A stretch of DNA of 64,000 nt from Gymnopilus junonius (GCA_015501075.1 JADNYJ010000002.1:62001-126000), one strand, 5' to 3'. Shown: positions 12,230 through 25,233, counted from the first letter of the stretch. Numbers and translations: made by a program. The notes: generated from the letters alone by a model not told the origin.

Positions 12230-15200
12230 ATGTATTTGACGGATTTGACGCGGAACTCCTTTCAGAGTGGCGTGTCCGCAGCGAAGGTGGTTGTTCTTCC
12301 TCGACTTATCTCACTCCATTTTACGCAAACTTGCGACCGTAGTGGCTTGCACTTTGCAAACTTTTGATAGAAAAAATGCCAGCAGTTCAGCTGGAAGGGT
12401 CGGGAGATGTTGGAAGAAATCTTAGCAGTGTGTGCTCCGTCCATTGCCCTCAGTTCTACCGTCTTGTCTCATACGATCATGTCTTCCTTCCAACAGACTC
12501 CGTTCTCGTGCTCTATCGCTCATACCCAGGAGATCCGGGCCTACAAGATTATTTGAAAGCTGCTATACAAGATGGGATATTGCCAGTTTCAACATTCGTT
12601 GCGACTTTGCTCCAAGCGGCTCGTTCATCAAATCTACATATACCAGCCACTTTGGATACCCTTTGCCGGATTGCACTTGATGCCCATTACTCGTCGGGGA
12701 AGCCTCCCACAGGATCTGTAGTCCCGTTGCACGACTCTCCAACCGTGATTTTAGGAACAGTGCATGATGCGTTGGCACTTCTTCGAACAGCCTACTCGCT
12801 ACCCATCTCCCACTTTCATCAGCTAACCACATCTGTGTCGGAGCTTGTTATCCTTCTTCTTTCATGTGTTTCTGACTTGTCGCAAGTTTCTAACGCGCAG
12901 GCCATGGTACATTTTTCGGATGTCAACGATCTGTTGACAAATTACCGCTTGACACCAGACGTGCGACAGGTTCTCGACGCCTTCGTCCTTTCCCTCTCGC
13001 TTCTAATCGGAGACGACGTGAAAGCTTCACGAGAGGCGCAAATGATGCATACTATGCAGTTTTCCTTGGGTAAAGGAGATATATTAGGTCCAAGTTCAGA
13101 TACAGATGTAATAACGTTGGGGCTCTTACTCAATTACATGGTAATCAACTTCTTCCGCTTGCAGAGGATCTCATCTTTCGACATATGTTCCTTATACAGG
13201 TCAAATACAGAGCACATGAATTCGGTGCGGGCGACACCAAGAACGCGGTGGCGCTGCTTGTCGCCTACTTCCGCTGGTCGTCTTGGACGCCAACAGTCTA
13301 TTACACTCAACTGTTGTTCGCTGCATTTACTTGTCTTTCTCAGAATGGGCAGAATTCGAGATTATGGAAAGCCTTCATAGTCGGTCGCGTGAGTCGTGCT
13401 TGCCTGACCACGTCGAACGAAGCCTTGTCTGAAAAGCTGCCCTATTTAACCCACAGCTTCCCGTCTTACTGGTTTCCATTGGAGAGATAGTCAGCGCTGA
13501 TGTATCGACGAACGCAGATCTAGTGGGCATCTCATCATCCGTATGCCTTTCCAGTACTTACCTTGCAACGAGGCCAGTGCACTCTATGCAGGTCTCACGT
13601 TTCTTTTCAGACGTCCAGATATTATTGTTCAGGGAGAACAGATACTCTCACGAGATGCTGATTCTACTAGCGAGGAAGAGACGTAAGTTGTCATAAAAAC
13701 ATCGCCTCTACCAACCATCTGAACACACGGGAAAGCAACTCTCGATCTTTTACACGCGAATTTTTACAACAAATAGTAAAATATGACCTTCTGAGCCAAC
13801 AGCTAGCTTTACAGCTTGATCCTAGGGTTTCGAACGAAAGCCCGCCAAAATGGCATACGGAAGCCAACGACACGGGGCTCGATTTAGCCGTAAGGCGCAT
13901 TTATAACGAATCTTTCTCGATGCTGATTCAATTCACGGCTCTGAAGGCATTCATGGAGTCCAAATTACTACAGGATAGTGGTGGCGAAGGAGAAACCCAA
14001 AGCTGGATTGATCGGATTTGGAGAGACCCGAGCTGTCATATGACGTTCGCAAATCTCGTCCTCAAGGTGAATAACGAATAATAAACCAGTCCTAGTATGA
14101 GCGTCCGACTTTCTGACTTTCACAATGCCAGCGCTTCTCAGTGCTATCTGCTTCCCAAGACGTTGACGCCTTCGGTCAACTTTGCAAAATTTTGCACACA
14201 TTCGAAAACGCTCTAGACGTTGTAGCTCTGCACGAGCCATTGGCAGATCTGATCTTTTATGCACTTGCATTCCTGGAGGATTACGATTGCGAGACTGTTG
14301 GTGAGTCGTCATGTTGTGCCTTTCCTCCTCGGGCTTAGTGCATTCAGGCGATCCACAGACCGCTGTTGGTCACCTCGGCGACGTATTCTTATTTCTGCAA
14401 CATACAATCACAAGGTTTAAGGTTCATTCCAAGTACACTTCACTTCATCACATTGTACCAACTGCATTCTTTTCAGTTCGGAAATAAGGATATCACAAAG
14501 AATAGCAGGACAATTTCGCCGTCTTACCTAATGAAACCAGAATTTATGCCCCGGGTGTTCGAACGGCCCCAAGAAGATTTCGCGTCCCTGAATGCATGGT
14601 TTAAAGCACTTTTTGACAGCAACAGTTTAGGCATAGAAGATAACATTCTCCGGTTAGTCCCTACGTTTGACTAACTGCCTTACCATCTACTGAAGGATCA
14701 AGTTGCCTGCAGGACGACAAAACCAAAAACGCTTCTTCGGATTGCACCACCTTTGTTTTACCAAGCAATTTCACTATCCTTGATGAACAAGCTAGATAAA
14801 GATGCTCTGATGAATGGGATTTCATACTTTACAGGACCTCTATTGAACTGGACTTTAGTGGGGGTTATCAGAGCCCTTATCAGGGACATGCAAGTCCGAC
14901 AGTAAGTAAGTTACTCCTAGAGAAAGCTATAAGAGTTAGACTGAAACCTTACCAGATTCGCGGTACCCCCAGTCTATTACGACATTCTTCAACTACTTAT
15001 TTTATCGCCGTCATGTCCTAAATCGGTTCTAGCCCTTTGCAGCCCTCAGATCACGTCGTTGGTCCCTGAGCGAAAGCGTCTACCGCCATCTGCACCGCCC
15101 AGTTCATTCAACATGTCCGCTGTTCGGCAGGCGCTGGCAGATGCGATCAACTTAAAGAGTGGCGGTGGTAAGTTGGCACTAGCGGCCCATTAACGTGGTG

Positions 15201-15862
15201 CCGTCGTGGATCTCCCTGTTTCGCGGACTTCTAACTGAGATTATGTCCCAGATTCCATGGCCACCAACATCCCGGGCGGACAGGTCCCGTACCAGCAGGT
15301 CCAGCAAGCCGTTCAAAGAGCCTTTAGCATGGCTCGATCCCAAAAGCCTCCATTTTTAGATCTTAGGCGGTGCCTCGAGACTCTGCCCCCAATTAAATTT
15401 CTTCAACTCCTATGGGATGAGCTCATCGCGGCGGCCAACTTAGGAGAGTTGGAAGCCTGCCGACGCATGACGACGTTTGTTCTTACGATGCCCCAAGAAT
15501 CGACTACTCCCCCGCTTTTACCCATCTTCTTGTACATCGTCCTACCTTCCCTGATTGCAGAAGCCGATAAACAGACGCCTCCCGAACAGACTATGACCAT
15601 GGAACTTCTTGTCGCGATCATCTCCTCAGTGCTTAACGCAGCTGTCCATTTAGAGTGGGCCATGAGATCTACCTCAACATCTGAAGACGATCACCTGGTT
15701 CTTGGCCAGTCCAGCGCTGCTATGGCCCGTCGATTAGCGCAAGATCTGCGCCGGAATCGCAGCAGTGCTGTCAGCGGCATGATATCACAACGCCTTGCGT
15801 CGTCACAATCCTTCGTTGCTAATTTCCCAGCGTTTACAAGTGAATTAGGGACCATGACATAA
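12230..15862 (+). CDS. med5: Mediator complex subunit 5 (Med5/Nut1)
   Basis: Tail-module subunit of Mediator, which links activators to RNA polymerase II in the nucleus. The start MYLTDLTRNSFQSGVSAAK is spliced over intron 12287-12342 to WLALCKLLIEKMPAVQ, which matches the N-terminal Med5 signature. The rest is a long helical-repeat protein of about 1,000 residues without catalytic motifs. Numerous short introns occur, for example 13141-13200 and 13389-13445. The C-terminal exon (15257-15862) carries QVPYQQVQQAVQRAFSMARS and ends ELGTMT. A larger first open frame to 12367 only runs into intron 1. The gene converges on the zinc transporter with 64 bp between their stops. Confidence 0.85.
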
Positions 15863-15926
15863 TGTAAATAGCATAGCAGGTGTTATAATAATAGTAAGTA
15901 CATGTCCATTTCGTATGCTTGAGTAA

Positions 15927-17844
15927 TTACACCTCCACAGAGGTCGGTGCTGTTGAAAAAAAGAAATTACGACATGCATGAACGGAGAATCGGTGAACTC
16001 ACGGCAGCATGCGTCTGATGGGTCACAGGATTGGTCGGCGGGGCACATTATGAGACAAAGAGTGTCCCCATTTGCCTAACGAAATTTAGGGCGTGGTGTA
16101 AGTGTGAAAGTTTAAAAAATACAAATTGATTAGCACCTTGATAAACTCGTCGGGGATCGAGTTGCTCGGCTGATGATATTCTGGCTGTATAGTGCAAGAA
16201 TGTATACCGAAATTGTGGAGCAAGTTCCGAATTTTCACGGCCACAGGCATGAAGTCGTGATTACGAGATGTAAGAACGTGAACAGAGGCTACGATCTTGT
16301 TCTCTGATAATTGCCAGACGTGCAACTCGTGCAATGAATGTACGCCCTCAACGTTCAGTATAGCTTCTCGTACTTCTTCCAAGTCTACGGTTGGTGGTAC
16401 GCCTTGGAGCAGAATGAAAGAAGTGCTTCGAACTGGAAATTAAGGAGGTGAGGATTAATGCGTCATGCATTAGACTGGGCATACCTAAGGGCAAAGCACT
16501 GGAAAAGATGATCACGGTAATCACCAAACTAATGAACGGATCAAAGTAATACTTGTACTGCCAAGTTGTTTGCCATATGACCAGGCCAGTGGCAATAACA
16601 CCAACGTTCCCCAGAGCATCTCCGAAAACATGAAGAAGAAGAGCACGCATGTTCATGGATCCGTGAGCATGTCCATGATCATGACCATGACCGATTTCAT
16701 GCTTGTCGGCCTGGCGATCTACATTAAGAAGGGGTGTCGTTTCATGTGGTTCTGAAACATCTCCAGGGGCTGCGGGTATAGTGGGAGTTGGCTGATGAGG
16801 AACCAACGGCGAAGAAGGCACATCAATAGATAAGCGATGAGGTCGTGTTGGTGAAGGTGAGCGGGCAGATGCCATGTCAGCCATGTCTTGTGCAGTCTGG
16901 ACAAATGCAGCGCGAGTCGCGGCGGGATGACCATAAAAGGAATCGGAGGGAGAAGGAGGGATGGTATACTGGCGAGAGAGCGACCGACTGCGGCGGATCG
17001 GGACATTTTGTTTTTGCGTAGGAGTTACATCTCCGCGAGCTGCGTTCTCAGCACTGATAGAGGAGGCACTGGAAGAGGGTGGTGAAGCTTTGGGGATAGC
17101 AGGTGCGTGTTCGTGTTCTGGATGGGAATGAGTTGAGCATAATTCTTATTATTCCATGAGCATCACAAACACACCGTGGAATAAGAATAGGCCAACAATG
17201 TTAGATGCCAGACCCAATGACCCTACGACAACGACAAGTTTGGGGTTCGATATTTCTGCGGACACTTGTCAGAAAAAAAAGGGCTTCTGGAAAACAGAGA
17301 TACACACCTGGTTCGGAAAAGAACCTCCCTATCGCCTCCAAGGAAATCGAGAAACAAAGGGCGAGAAGGAAGACGCCATTGATGAGTGCCGCGAGGATTT
17401 CAGCCCTATGCCAGCCATATGAATATCGCGAGTCGGAAGACCGGTTCCCGTCAGTAAGCTATACACAAAGCGTTCGTAAAGAGTAAGTAAGATACTCTGA
17501 AGGAAGTATGCGCACCCTGATGGCATAGAGAGCCACTACAAGGCTCATGACATCACTGCGAGCCGGCTAAAGTTGAGCAAGGGGCAAGGCTGGACGCGCA
17601 GGGCAGTGTGCACGTACTTGAGCATATGAAAACTGTCCGCAATGAGGGCAAGCGAGCCGACAGCGTAGCCTGGAGTGTGGCATGAGTTGGTGAAGCAATG
17701 GAGATTGAGAGAAGTCGGAAGGGCAGGGGTGGAATTGATGAAGGACGGCAGGGACGAATGCTCACCGACTATTAACTCTACGAAGAAGAAAAGCACATCA
17801 ATGATCAAAAGGAGTGTTATTCTTGCAGAACGCGACAACGCCAT
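15927..17844 (-). CDS. zrc1: Cation diffusion facilitator zinc transporter (Zrc1/Cot1 type)
   Basis: Proton-coupled exporter that moves zinc out of the cytosol, typically into the vacuole. The first helix (ARITLLLIIDVLFFFVELIVG) is followed by LIADSFHMLNDVMSLVVALYA with the HxxxD metal site. After a long Ser/Pro-rich loop with the His-rich tract HGHDHGHAHGS comes LLHVFGDALGNVGV, the second HxxxD site. The cytosolic C-terminal domain has VHSLHELHVWQLSENKIVASVH. The protein ends in a Cys-rich tail (CPADQSCDPSDACCPPTSVEV) joined over two introns. The start at 17844 is the first Met before helix 1. It shares a 319-bp divergent promoter with eIF3h. Confidence 0.92.
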
Positions 17845-18163
17845 GGTGGAAGAGATGAAAAAAAGGAGGACAACTTAGGAAGAGGCACAGAACATATGAT
17901 TATATAATACTCGATGGCCTTCCGCCTCCGAAAAATGTTTTTGTAGAAAAACTTATTGTTCTTTGATCTTGGATAGGATTTCAGTAGATTCAATACTTAA
18001 GATACTGCATAGTATAATATCTCTACTTCCCGCGTAGCAGATGAGGGGAATTAATTATCAGGGATATCGAGTTTGTTTACACGTATTTTGCAAAGGCTTG
18101 ACGTTTTTCGAGATTGGAAGCACTCCCGCCGCTGCTCACCCGTCTTCGATTGCATACTCAAAA
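17845..18163. promoter_or_regulatory. Divergent promoter region, zinc transporter and eIF3h
   Basis: This 319-bp gap lies between two divergently transcribed genes. It includes an AT-rich stretch with ATTATATAATA at 17899-17909 and GTATAATATC at 18011-18020. No zinc-response element can be claimed from the sequence. Confidence 0.4.
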
Positions 18164-19527
18164 ATGGCTGCAACATCCATGGCTGCTGCCCTGGCGGCAT
18201 CCCTGCCAGCTCCTTCTACCGCAGCGCCAGCGCCAACCCCCACCTACGAGGCCATTCCTGCCTCCATGGCCAAAGTTATCGACATAGAAGCTGAAATACC
18301 ACTCACTTTCGTGCAGCTCGACGGATTGGTACATTTTGTCAAGCAGAACATATCCGAGGCCTTTGCATGCTGACTTTATATTCTACGCAGGTAGTTTCCA
18401 AAATTATTAAACACGCCCGAGAAGCGCCCTCCTCGACTGCTCATGGGCTTCTGTTGGGCCTTGATCTCGATGGAATCCTCGAAGTGTCCAACTCATTCGC
18501 CTTACCCCACCATGTGGGGGACGAGGACGACAAGTCCGCAAAGTCTAGTGGTATGTATGAAATGGGTTCATTCATATTGGAAGACTCTGAACGAATTGTA
18601 GCACGCCACCAGGCAGCTATGCTTCGTTCCTTGAAAGAGGTTCAAGCAGACGACAGCGTTATTGGATTCTATCAAGCCACAACGTTGGGGGCATTTTTCA
18701 ATCAGACACTTGTTGACACCCAGGCGATTCATCAAGAAAAGCTTCGACACGGGGGAATTGTCATTGTTCACGGTAAGCACGATGCATTCAAATTTCCCAT
18801 GTTTACCACATTAAAAAAAACTGCAGATCTGTCACTTACAGCACGAGGAAATGCCTCGTTCCGAGCATACCGACTGACGGCTGCCTTCATGGATGCTTAT
18901 AAAAAATCAAACTTTAGCACATCGAGGTGAGCATCATCGATGTCGAAAGTGGCAGGTTTCATTGATGAGGGTCCTTTTTTTTTTGCCAGTCTGATGAGCC
19001 ACCGATTAACGTTTTCATCAATATTGGAGGAAGTGCCACTTAAAATCCGAACTAACCCCTTGCTGAGTGCATTCCTCGGAACGCTAACAGAAACGAACGC
19101 AGGAAGCATTTCAGGGGCGGGCGGAGAGCGGACAGGGGGCTCCTCACTTGGACGGTCATTCTCGGTGCTTGATCTCGGAACAGGAGGAGTGACGCGGAAT
19201 CTGGAGCAGATCGTGGAGGCGGTGGACAACTATCGAACAGAAGAAGGAAATCTCTCGTACTTAAGCCGGCAGATTGCGCGGGAGAGGGCCAAGGCGGAGA
19301 ACTACATAGCGAAGCGCAAGGAGGAGAACCAGGCTCGGGTTGGGCAAGGGCTTGCGCCGCTGCCGGAGGAGGATGTGTCGAGGTTGTTCAAGATACCGGC
19401 GGAACCGAGCCGACTGGAAAGCCTGCTGCTGCTTGGGCAGATTGACGGATACGGAAAGAGTCTCGAGTCGGTTGCAAGCACGGGGCTGGTGAAGATGTAC
19501 GCAGCGCAGGGAGGAGTAGATATTTAG
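18164..19527 (+). CDS. eif3h: Translation initiation factor eIF3 subunit h
   Basis: MPN-domain subunit of the eIF3 complex, which loads mRNA on the 40S ribosome. An Ala/Pro-rich leader (residues 1-40) is followed over an intron (donor GTACAT near 18328) by VVSKIIKHAREAPSSTAHGL, the MPN core. Further on are VIGFYQATTLGAFFNQTLVD, SLTARGNASFRAYRLT and a C-terminal helix-rich tail with DNYRTEEGNLSYLSRQIARE. The JAMM metal residues are not conserved, as expected for the inactive MPN- class. The start at 18164 gives the only complete MPN frame. Confidence 0.93.
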
Positions 19528-19658
19528 GGTTTGTTACGTAATTGATGACAATCATGAAAAGGAAATTGATAGCCCTCGTTCTCTTTCACTCATTCTTTTA
19601 AAAGGCTCGAGTTTGCAGACCTTCCTTTCGTTTGGCTTACCCTGTCGGTCTCTCCACC

Positions 19659-20590
19659 ATGTCCTTCGCAAAGTCCTTATTCTTGTCCTCTCCCTCATCG
19701 CCACCGCCCAGGCCCTCGCCACTCCCCATGCCGTCAGGTCCCCCCACCACCACCGCGCCATTGCTGCACGCGTTGCCGCCCCTGCCCCCGTAGACATCCC
19801 CCTCGCCCCCCTCCGCAAGCGCCAGAACACCAGGCGTTGCGACAGCGACCCGTCTCTTCTTCCGCCGTGCAGGGTCCCCCCTCCCCCTCCCCCTCCAAGG
19901 CCTCTGTCCCCGTCGTCACCAAGCCAACCACCACCTCTCATCCCCCTCCCCTCCGAGTCCCACTACCAAGAAAGAGTCCTCCACCCCTCCTCCGGCTCCC
20001 ACCACCACTCACGCAGCCCCTCCCCCCGCTACCACCAAAGCCGCGTCCGGCGGTAATTCTGGTGCTAGCAGCAGCAATCTGCCAAGCTTCCTGGTCGGTC
20101 CTCAGACTGGCGAAGGCACTTTCTACGCTAGTCCGTTCTCTCCTGTCCTCGCCCTTACTCTCATTGACCCCATATTGTTTCCTAGCTGGTTTGGGTGCGT
20201 GCGGCATCACCAACACTGATACCGATCACATCGCCGCTGTCTCTCACCTTCTATTCGACCAATTCCCGTGCGTTCATCCATCGGCCATTTTAGACCGTTC
20301 ATCGTTGACTTTTTTTTTTTCAGCGGTTCTGGTGTCAATCCCAACCTCAATCCTGTGTGCGGCAAAAAGATCACAGCCACATGTAAGTTTTTTCAGCATC
20401 GCGACTCCTCCGCAGTCACTAATAGTTTGCTCCACTCTCAGATCAAGGAAAGAGCGTTACGATCACTGTTACGGACCGTTGCACGGGTTGCGCCCTTACC
20501 GACCTCGACTTCTCGCCGTCAGCTTTCGATCAACTTGCTAGCGAGTCCGTTGGCCGTCTCTTCGGCATGACCTGGGTATGGGACGACTAG
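19659..20590 (+). pseudogene. Expansin-like secreted DPBB protein with three frame breaks
   Basis: Family: small secreted double-psi beta-barrel proteins (RlpA/expansin-like, plant-wall or fungal-wall associated). The C-terminal half is intact over three introns: PSFLVGPQTGEGTFY, LGACGITNTDTDHIAAVSH, VTITVTDRCTGCALTDLDFS and the end GMTWVWDD at 20590. The N-terminal half is split over three frames. ATG 19659 starts in one frame; the signal peptide (LILVLSLIATAQA) and propeptide ending in KRQNTRRC lie in a second; SSSAVQGPPSPSPSKASVPV lies in a third; and the Ser/Thr/Pro linker returns to the first. Breaks fall near 19672, 19840 and 19950, and each equals one missing base. It may be a recent pseudogene or a sequencing artefact. 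Confidence 0.75.
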
Positions 20591-20986
20591 TCGTCCCATA
20601 ACATGTTCTTATGGTCGGCGATGAGCGGCGCCCGTGGCGCCTATATTCCCTTTTCTGTTTTCATGCAAGCTTCATAAGATACCGAAAAGGCTGGTCATAA
20701 GTTCATTCTCATCGCCGCTTGTCTTTTTATATCCCTTTTTATACTCTATTTGATACCTTTCAAACTCGAGCTTGCTCCTCTCTACTTATCGATACTTGCT
20801 TTGGTCATGTATTCTTTATTGCTTTTTGTACTGCCGTCCTGGTTCGCAAGTCGGCCAAGGTATCTTTTCTTTCGAATGAAATAAAGCAAATCTCGAATTC
20901 TCAACTCATCCTTCTTGCATTTTATAAAAAGACGCCTGTCAATTAACTCCCCGAGCCACTCAACGTGTTCCCTTTCACAAAAGGTT
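20591..20986. other. Convergent 3' region, no gene seen
   Basis: This 396-bp gap lies between the stops of the expansin-like gene and IPI1. It is T/C-rich in its first half. The only open frame (20719-20946) has no support. It probably holds 3' untranslated regions and poly(A) signals. Confidence 0.4.
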
Positions 20987-23883
20987 TCATCGTTTATTCA
21001 TTGAGAGCGTACCAAATATATGAGTCCAATAATCGTACTCTTCTTCTCCGGCGACTGCTAATCCGACTGAGCGCGAGAGCCCCTCAAAGTTTAGTCCTTC
21101 AAGCTTGCCCAACGCCAGGATAGTAGCAGCTACATCCAGAGCGAGAAGACGCACCCGTGATACTGAAGAAGAGGGGAGCTTTTTAAAGGGGCCCGGCACA
21201 GCTCCGCGGTGTGGATGGTCGATATGAAAATATGGAACGAGCCGCGACTGAAGGAAAGCCAGGATCTACATTAACTAAGCGTAAGTAAGGTGGCCACTTG
21301 CAAAGTAGGAAGCATCTGCACCAACCTCTGATTGTCCAGATTTCGGGCGTCGTTGGAGGACGCGCAGTAAAACCCTCAAGATAGTCTAAAGAAAGTCGAA
21401 AGTCAATTATGGCTCCGTGAGTAGAAGAATATGCGCCTACTTCTGTGCAAGGCACGTTTGTGCTGCCAAGCTCCCAAATCACTTGAGGGAGGTGTAGAAG
21501 CCACTCGTCAAATTTCGCCTTTATGTCTGAATCTTTGTCTATCGCGAAAAGGCTCTCCCGATGCGGGTCCAGGCCCAACTAGTCATTCAAAAAAAAAGTG
21601 AGCCTTTCGTTCTTTACAGATGTGAAAAGCGTACCATTAAGAGCCGAGCGACAAACTCGACCGTTAGACGCTTACATGCCGACTTTGAAGATGCTTTGAC
21701 TGCATGATCAAGCGTCGCGTGGAACACCCCATCAACTTCTGCCGCATTACCATCCCTGCTGTTGATCAAAGCCCATATGGTTGGCAGCAGCGCATTGTAA
21801 GCTGTTGGATTGATCGCGACGCCAATCTGAGAAGATGACGCTGCTTCTCCACGAAGACGACGTGCAATGTATCGAGTCACTTGTTCCGTATGGGTTGAAT
21901 TATTGCTAGAACGGTTTCGTGTCTTCCGTTTCTGATAGCGCCGAGGGGAGTCAGCATGTGTGGCGATGATAAGTAACGCTGTTAGCTGGCAGAAAATGAG
22001 GTTAAATTCCTCATAAGAAGATTCGAACTGCGCACACCGATCAGCACGGCAAATCTCAGAATGAAAAAGAGCTGGAAACAACCTTGCTATCTCTACTTGA
22101 CGCTGGAAAGTAGGGAGCCATGTAATTTACGATGCTTTCAAGATGCGAGATATGCTCATGATCGACCTGTGTATTTGATTAGATTCAAGAAAAGAAAGGT
22201 CGTGCAACATAAACGTACGTTCTCTGAAGAGTGCATGACAATATGATATAAGCTCTGCGCTATCCGAGCAACAGTCAAGATAAGCTGCAGCTCTGTCTCG
22301 GAAGGACTTGAACCGGGTGAGAAAACGGAAGGGGCGCAGTCTAGGTAGGTCTCAATAATCGTTGAATGCAATGTATTTGCGAGATGCTGTACAAGTTTAT
22401 CGTGAGCATATATCTGTAGAATGCAGGACGTGGCCATACCGCTATGAAATTGATGTTCCCTTGTTGCGACTGACTTGAGTTAGATGCACCTTGGGTGATT
22501 ACCAATTCCTGCAAGGTCCAAAGTTCACCTGCCACTTGCTCAAGTAAAGGAAAAGATTGTGTGAATATATCCCCCATTTCATCGTCTATTGCGACTTCAG
22601 GCCGCCAATTGAAGAGAACAGTCTTTGCCTGACCTGTGGGGCTGAAAAGAGATTCAAACGAATAATATGCGTCCATAGACGAGAACACGCTTCTCATGAA
22701 GAATGGGTCAAAAGTGACATTGGTGCTTGCCATACGTTTTTCCCTCCCTGATGCCGACACACTTTCCAGAGGAAACAAAGCTTTTTGAAGGAATGTCGAA
22801 AGAGAGCGAAGGACAACAAGTTTCGACTTGCATTCAAAAAGTAAGTTTTTGGGAACATGAAGTACATGGAAGACTCACTGCAGGGGTCAGAACGACGCTT
22901 GCCGTAGATGTTGCCCTCAGCGGTCCTGGAATTGCATAACTACGTGCCTCAGATGCCAGGAGGGTTATGAAAAGGCTTACCTTCAGATTCTCCGTACCTC
23001 GTCCCAGCATTCAAAATACCGAGGTAACCTTCGAGAACCCGGCTGCCATGTCTGTGGGTCGTTTCGCCCCATCCGTCTACCGTACTTTCTGGGATGCAAT
23101 CGAGCAAAATATCAAGCAAGCGTACAGCATCGATTCTAATCTCAGGGAAAATGTGTGTTTGTGAGGAAGTGGTGAACAGCAGAAGCAAGGATGAATGTGG
23201 CGCAAGGTCGTCCTAGAGTTTTGTTAGCAACTATTGCGCTGTGAAAGAGACAACATACCGAAGGAATCCGAGGCAGCAACCAGGCTAAGAACGACAGCAG
23301 CTGCTTACGAACACTCGCATCCTAAAATTCCGTTAGAAATATCGTACATAATAATGGTGCTACTGCGTACGCGCCTCGTCGCTGATTAGCCGCACCAAGG
23401 CATTTAGAAGAGAAGTCAGACAAGAGTCGATCATCTCCCAATTCGAGTCGAGCAATTCCCGCAAACCAAGTACAGCGTCTAGTGAATGAATAAGTTGACA
23501 GAATCAGAATACTGCTATGCAAAGTACGCACCCTTGCGTGTCCCAGCATTATAGTGTTTGAGGTGAGATATCAGGTCTCCGAATGTTAATTGCCTCTTGG
23601 TGATCGGCTCCGACGCATCTTTCTCGACTACAATGCTTTGAGAGGGTAGAGCGATCGCTGACCTGACATATCAGAAGATTCCAGAGAGCGTAAGGTAGTT
23701 GTACAGACATCTCGCTTTGAAAGAGGTATCTATCGCATTTGTTGCAGGTGCTTTCCCTTTTCCTAGCTTGAGTTTTGCTTTCTGAATTTGAAAGTGAGCA
23801 AAGAATGACCGTTAATTGAATGGTAAAATGGTCACCGAAAAGTCTGCGACTTTCTCTTTTCTCTTCTTAGAGCTTTTTGGCAT
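20987..23883 (-). CDS. ipi1: Pre-rRNA processing protein IPI1 (Rix1 complex)
   Basis: Nuclear subunit of the Rix1-Ipi1-Ipi3 complex (TEX10 in animals), needed for ITS2 processing of the 60S precursor. The start MPKSSKKRKEKVADFSKAKL, then KLGKGKAPATNAIDTSFKAR and SIALPSQSI, is the family N-terminal signature. HEAT/ARM-type repeats follow (ELLDSNWEMIDSCLTSLLNA, KQLLSFLAWLLPRI, DAVRLLDILLDCIPE). About ten short introns are needed. The C terminus ends SMNKR at 20987. The remainder is poorly conserved helical sequence, as in other fungi. Confidence 0.88.
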
Positions 23884-24369
23884 TTTAATCTATATCTGAG
23901 AAACACAGCTAGGTAGTGAGTCTTGATTCTTGGGACGATTGAAGCCCAACGTTGGATGCAGAGGTGGACAAAAATGTGTACCGCGGCCCGGATGACCCGC
24001 AGGTGCTAATGATCAAATTATGTACGTAAGTTCATCAACCTCGCTGCTCTGCTGGAATTCCGAACAATTTATGTATAAATATCAACTCTTCCGGTACCCA
24101 CTTCTTGCTAGTGAAAGCAGACTATGAATTGCTTTGATTAGAAACCATTGACAATGAAAGGAATGTAGCATTATCCGACGTCATTGGGGTGTTAGTTGAA
24201 GGACACTCTTTTGTTTGAACGATGACAGGCAAAAACGAGTTCATGGCAATGTCGTAGGTATATTGAAAAGATATTACAGTGCACAAGACATCCCCAGAAA
24301 TGGAAGTATGGGCGAAATGGATCAATCTTACGGTAAATGGCAAGCAAGCGTTCATGTCAGGTGGGGAAT
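23884..24369. other. IPI1 upstream region and NPC2 3' flank
   Basis: This 486-bp gap contains the IPI1 promoter (just above 23883) and the 3' flank of the NPC2-like gene. A TGTATAAATAT motif at 24071-24081 is AT-rich but in no clear promoter position. No coding sequence was recognised. Confidence 0.35.
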
Positions 24370-25109
24370 TTACCAGAAAGGAGGGAAAGGACGCTTCATA
24401 AAGTCCACGTATAACTGGAGGCACATCATATCGTCGTCGTCGACGGTGTATCCGTTGACTGCAATAACGAATTTGGCTATCGGACGGGAGTGTCATTGAA
24501 ACATCATAATATATCGCCCCTATACTTACCTTTGGGTATTTCTTTGGGGAGTGCAACTGTTTGTTCCACTGTATAAGTTCCCTTGTCAACCGGGCACTGA
24601 ACAGACGCATTGGCAGAGCGGCTAGAGAGAAAGGTTAATGGAACTGTAAATGGAATATATTAACTACGTACGCTTCCTCGCAAACATCGAATCGCTTCTG
24701 CAGAATCTTCACAAGTCCAAGCTTAACAGAGACATCTGCGTAAGCTCCGTCCTGAATAAGTTGTTAGGCTGAGCTATCATGGTAATGATCGTTGAAATGA
24801 CCCACCGCTATTTCTTCAACTACATTGCCCTTGACGGTGACAGTCAAATCCTGACCAGGTTGAGGGGGATCCGGAAAAACTTGGATGGAATCAATCCTTA
24901 TAGGGTCGGTGTCCAGACCTAGAGCTCTCGTGTTTAGATAAGGAGACAACTTGAATTGTTATTCACTAACCGCAATCTTGCCAACTCCAACTGTCAGTAG
25001 TGTGTACTGGGCCCGCAATGTCTTGGAGTGGCTGCTGCTGGGGCATAGACAGAGCAACTGAACGAGCAACAAGGCCAAGACCAGCTAGAGCAAGGTAGAA
25101 TCGACGCAT
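24370..25109 (-). CDS. npc2: NPC2/ML-domain phosphatidylglycerol/phosphatidylinositol transfer protein
   Basis: Secreted or vacuolar lipid-binding protein of the MD-2-related lipid recognition (ML) family. A signal peptide (MRRFYLALAGLGLVARSVAL) is followed by WSWQDCG, DPIRIDSIQVFPDPPQPGQ, then the conserved GAYADVSVKLGLVKILQKRF with DVCEEA, QCPVDKGTYTVEQTVALP and the last strand NGYTVDDDDMMCLQLYVDF, ending FPPFW. The disulphide cysteines of the fold are present. Four exons are read. The long in-frame upstream extension to 25466 is rejected because it precedes the signal peptide and overlaps the divergent neighbour. Confidence 0.93.
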
Positions 25110-25233
25110 GATGGGTGGTGGTAGTCTCGGTTCAAAGCCCCTTGGAAGACGTAAAGGGTACCATGAGTCACATTCTGTCACCGCCACTCTGACGTACATT
25201 GTCACGCTTCTTCCAAGCTTCCTTACTGCCATC
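25110..25233. promoter_or_regulatory. Short divergent promoter (124 bp)
   Basis: Only 124 bp separate the ATGs of the NPC2-like gene and the four-helix membrane protein, so both promoters must overlap. A TGACGTA sequence lies at 25189-25195. No clear TATA element was seen. Confidence 0.45.

Noticed and set aside
13900..14360. Minus-strand ORF 13968-14312
   Set aside because: It lies opposite Med5 exons and has no independent support.
19552..19941. Gly-rich minus-strand ORF opposite the expansin-like gene
   Set aside because: It is the complement of the Pro/Ser-rich linker; open frames on both strands are expected in such biased sequence.
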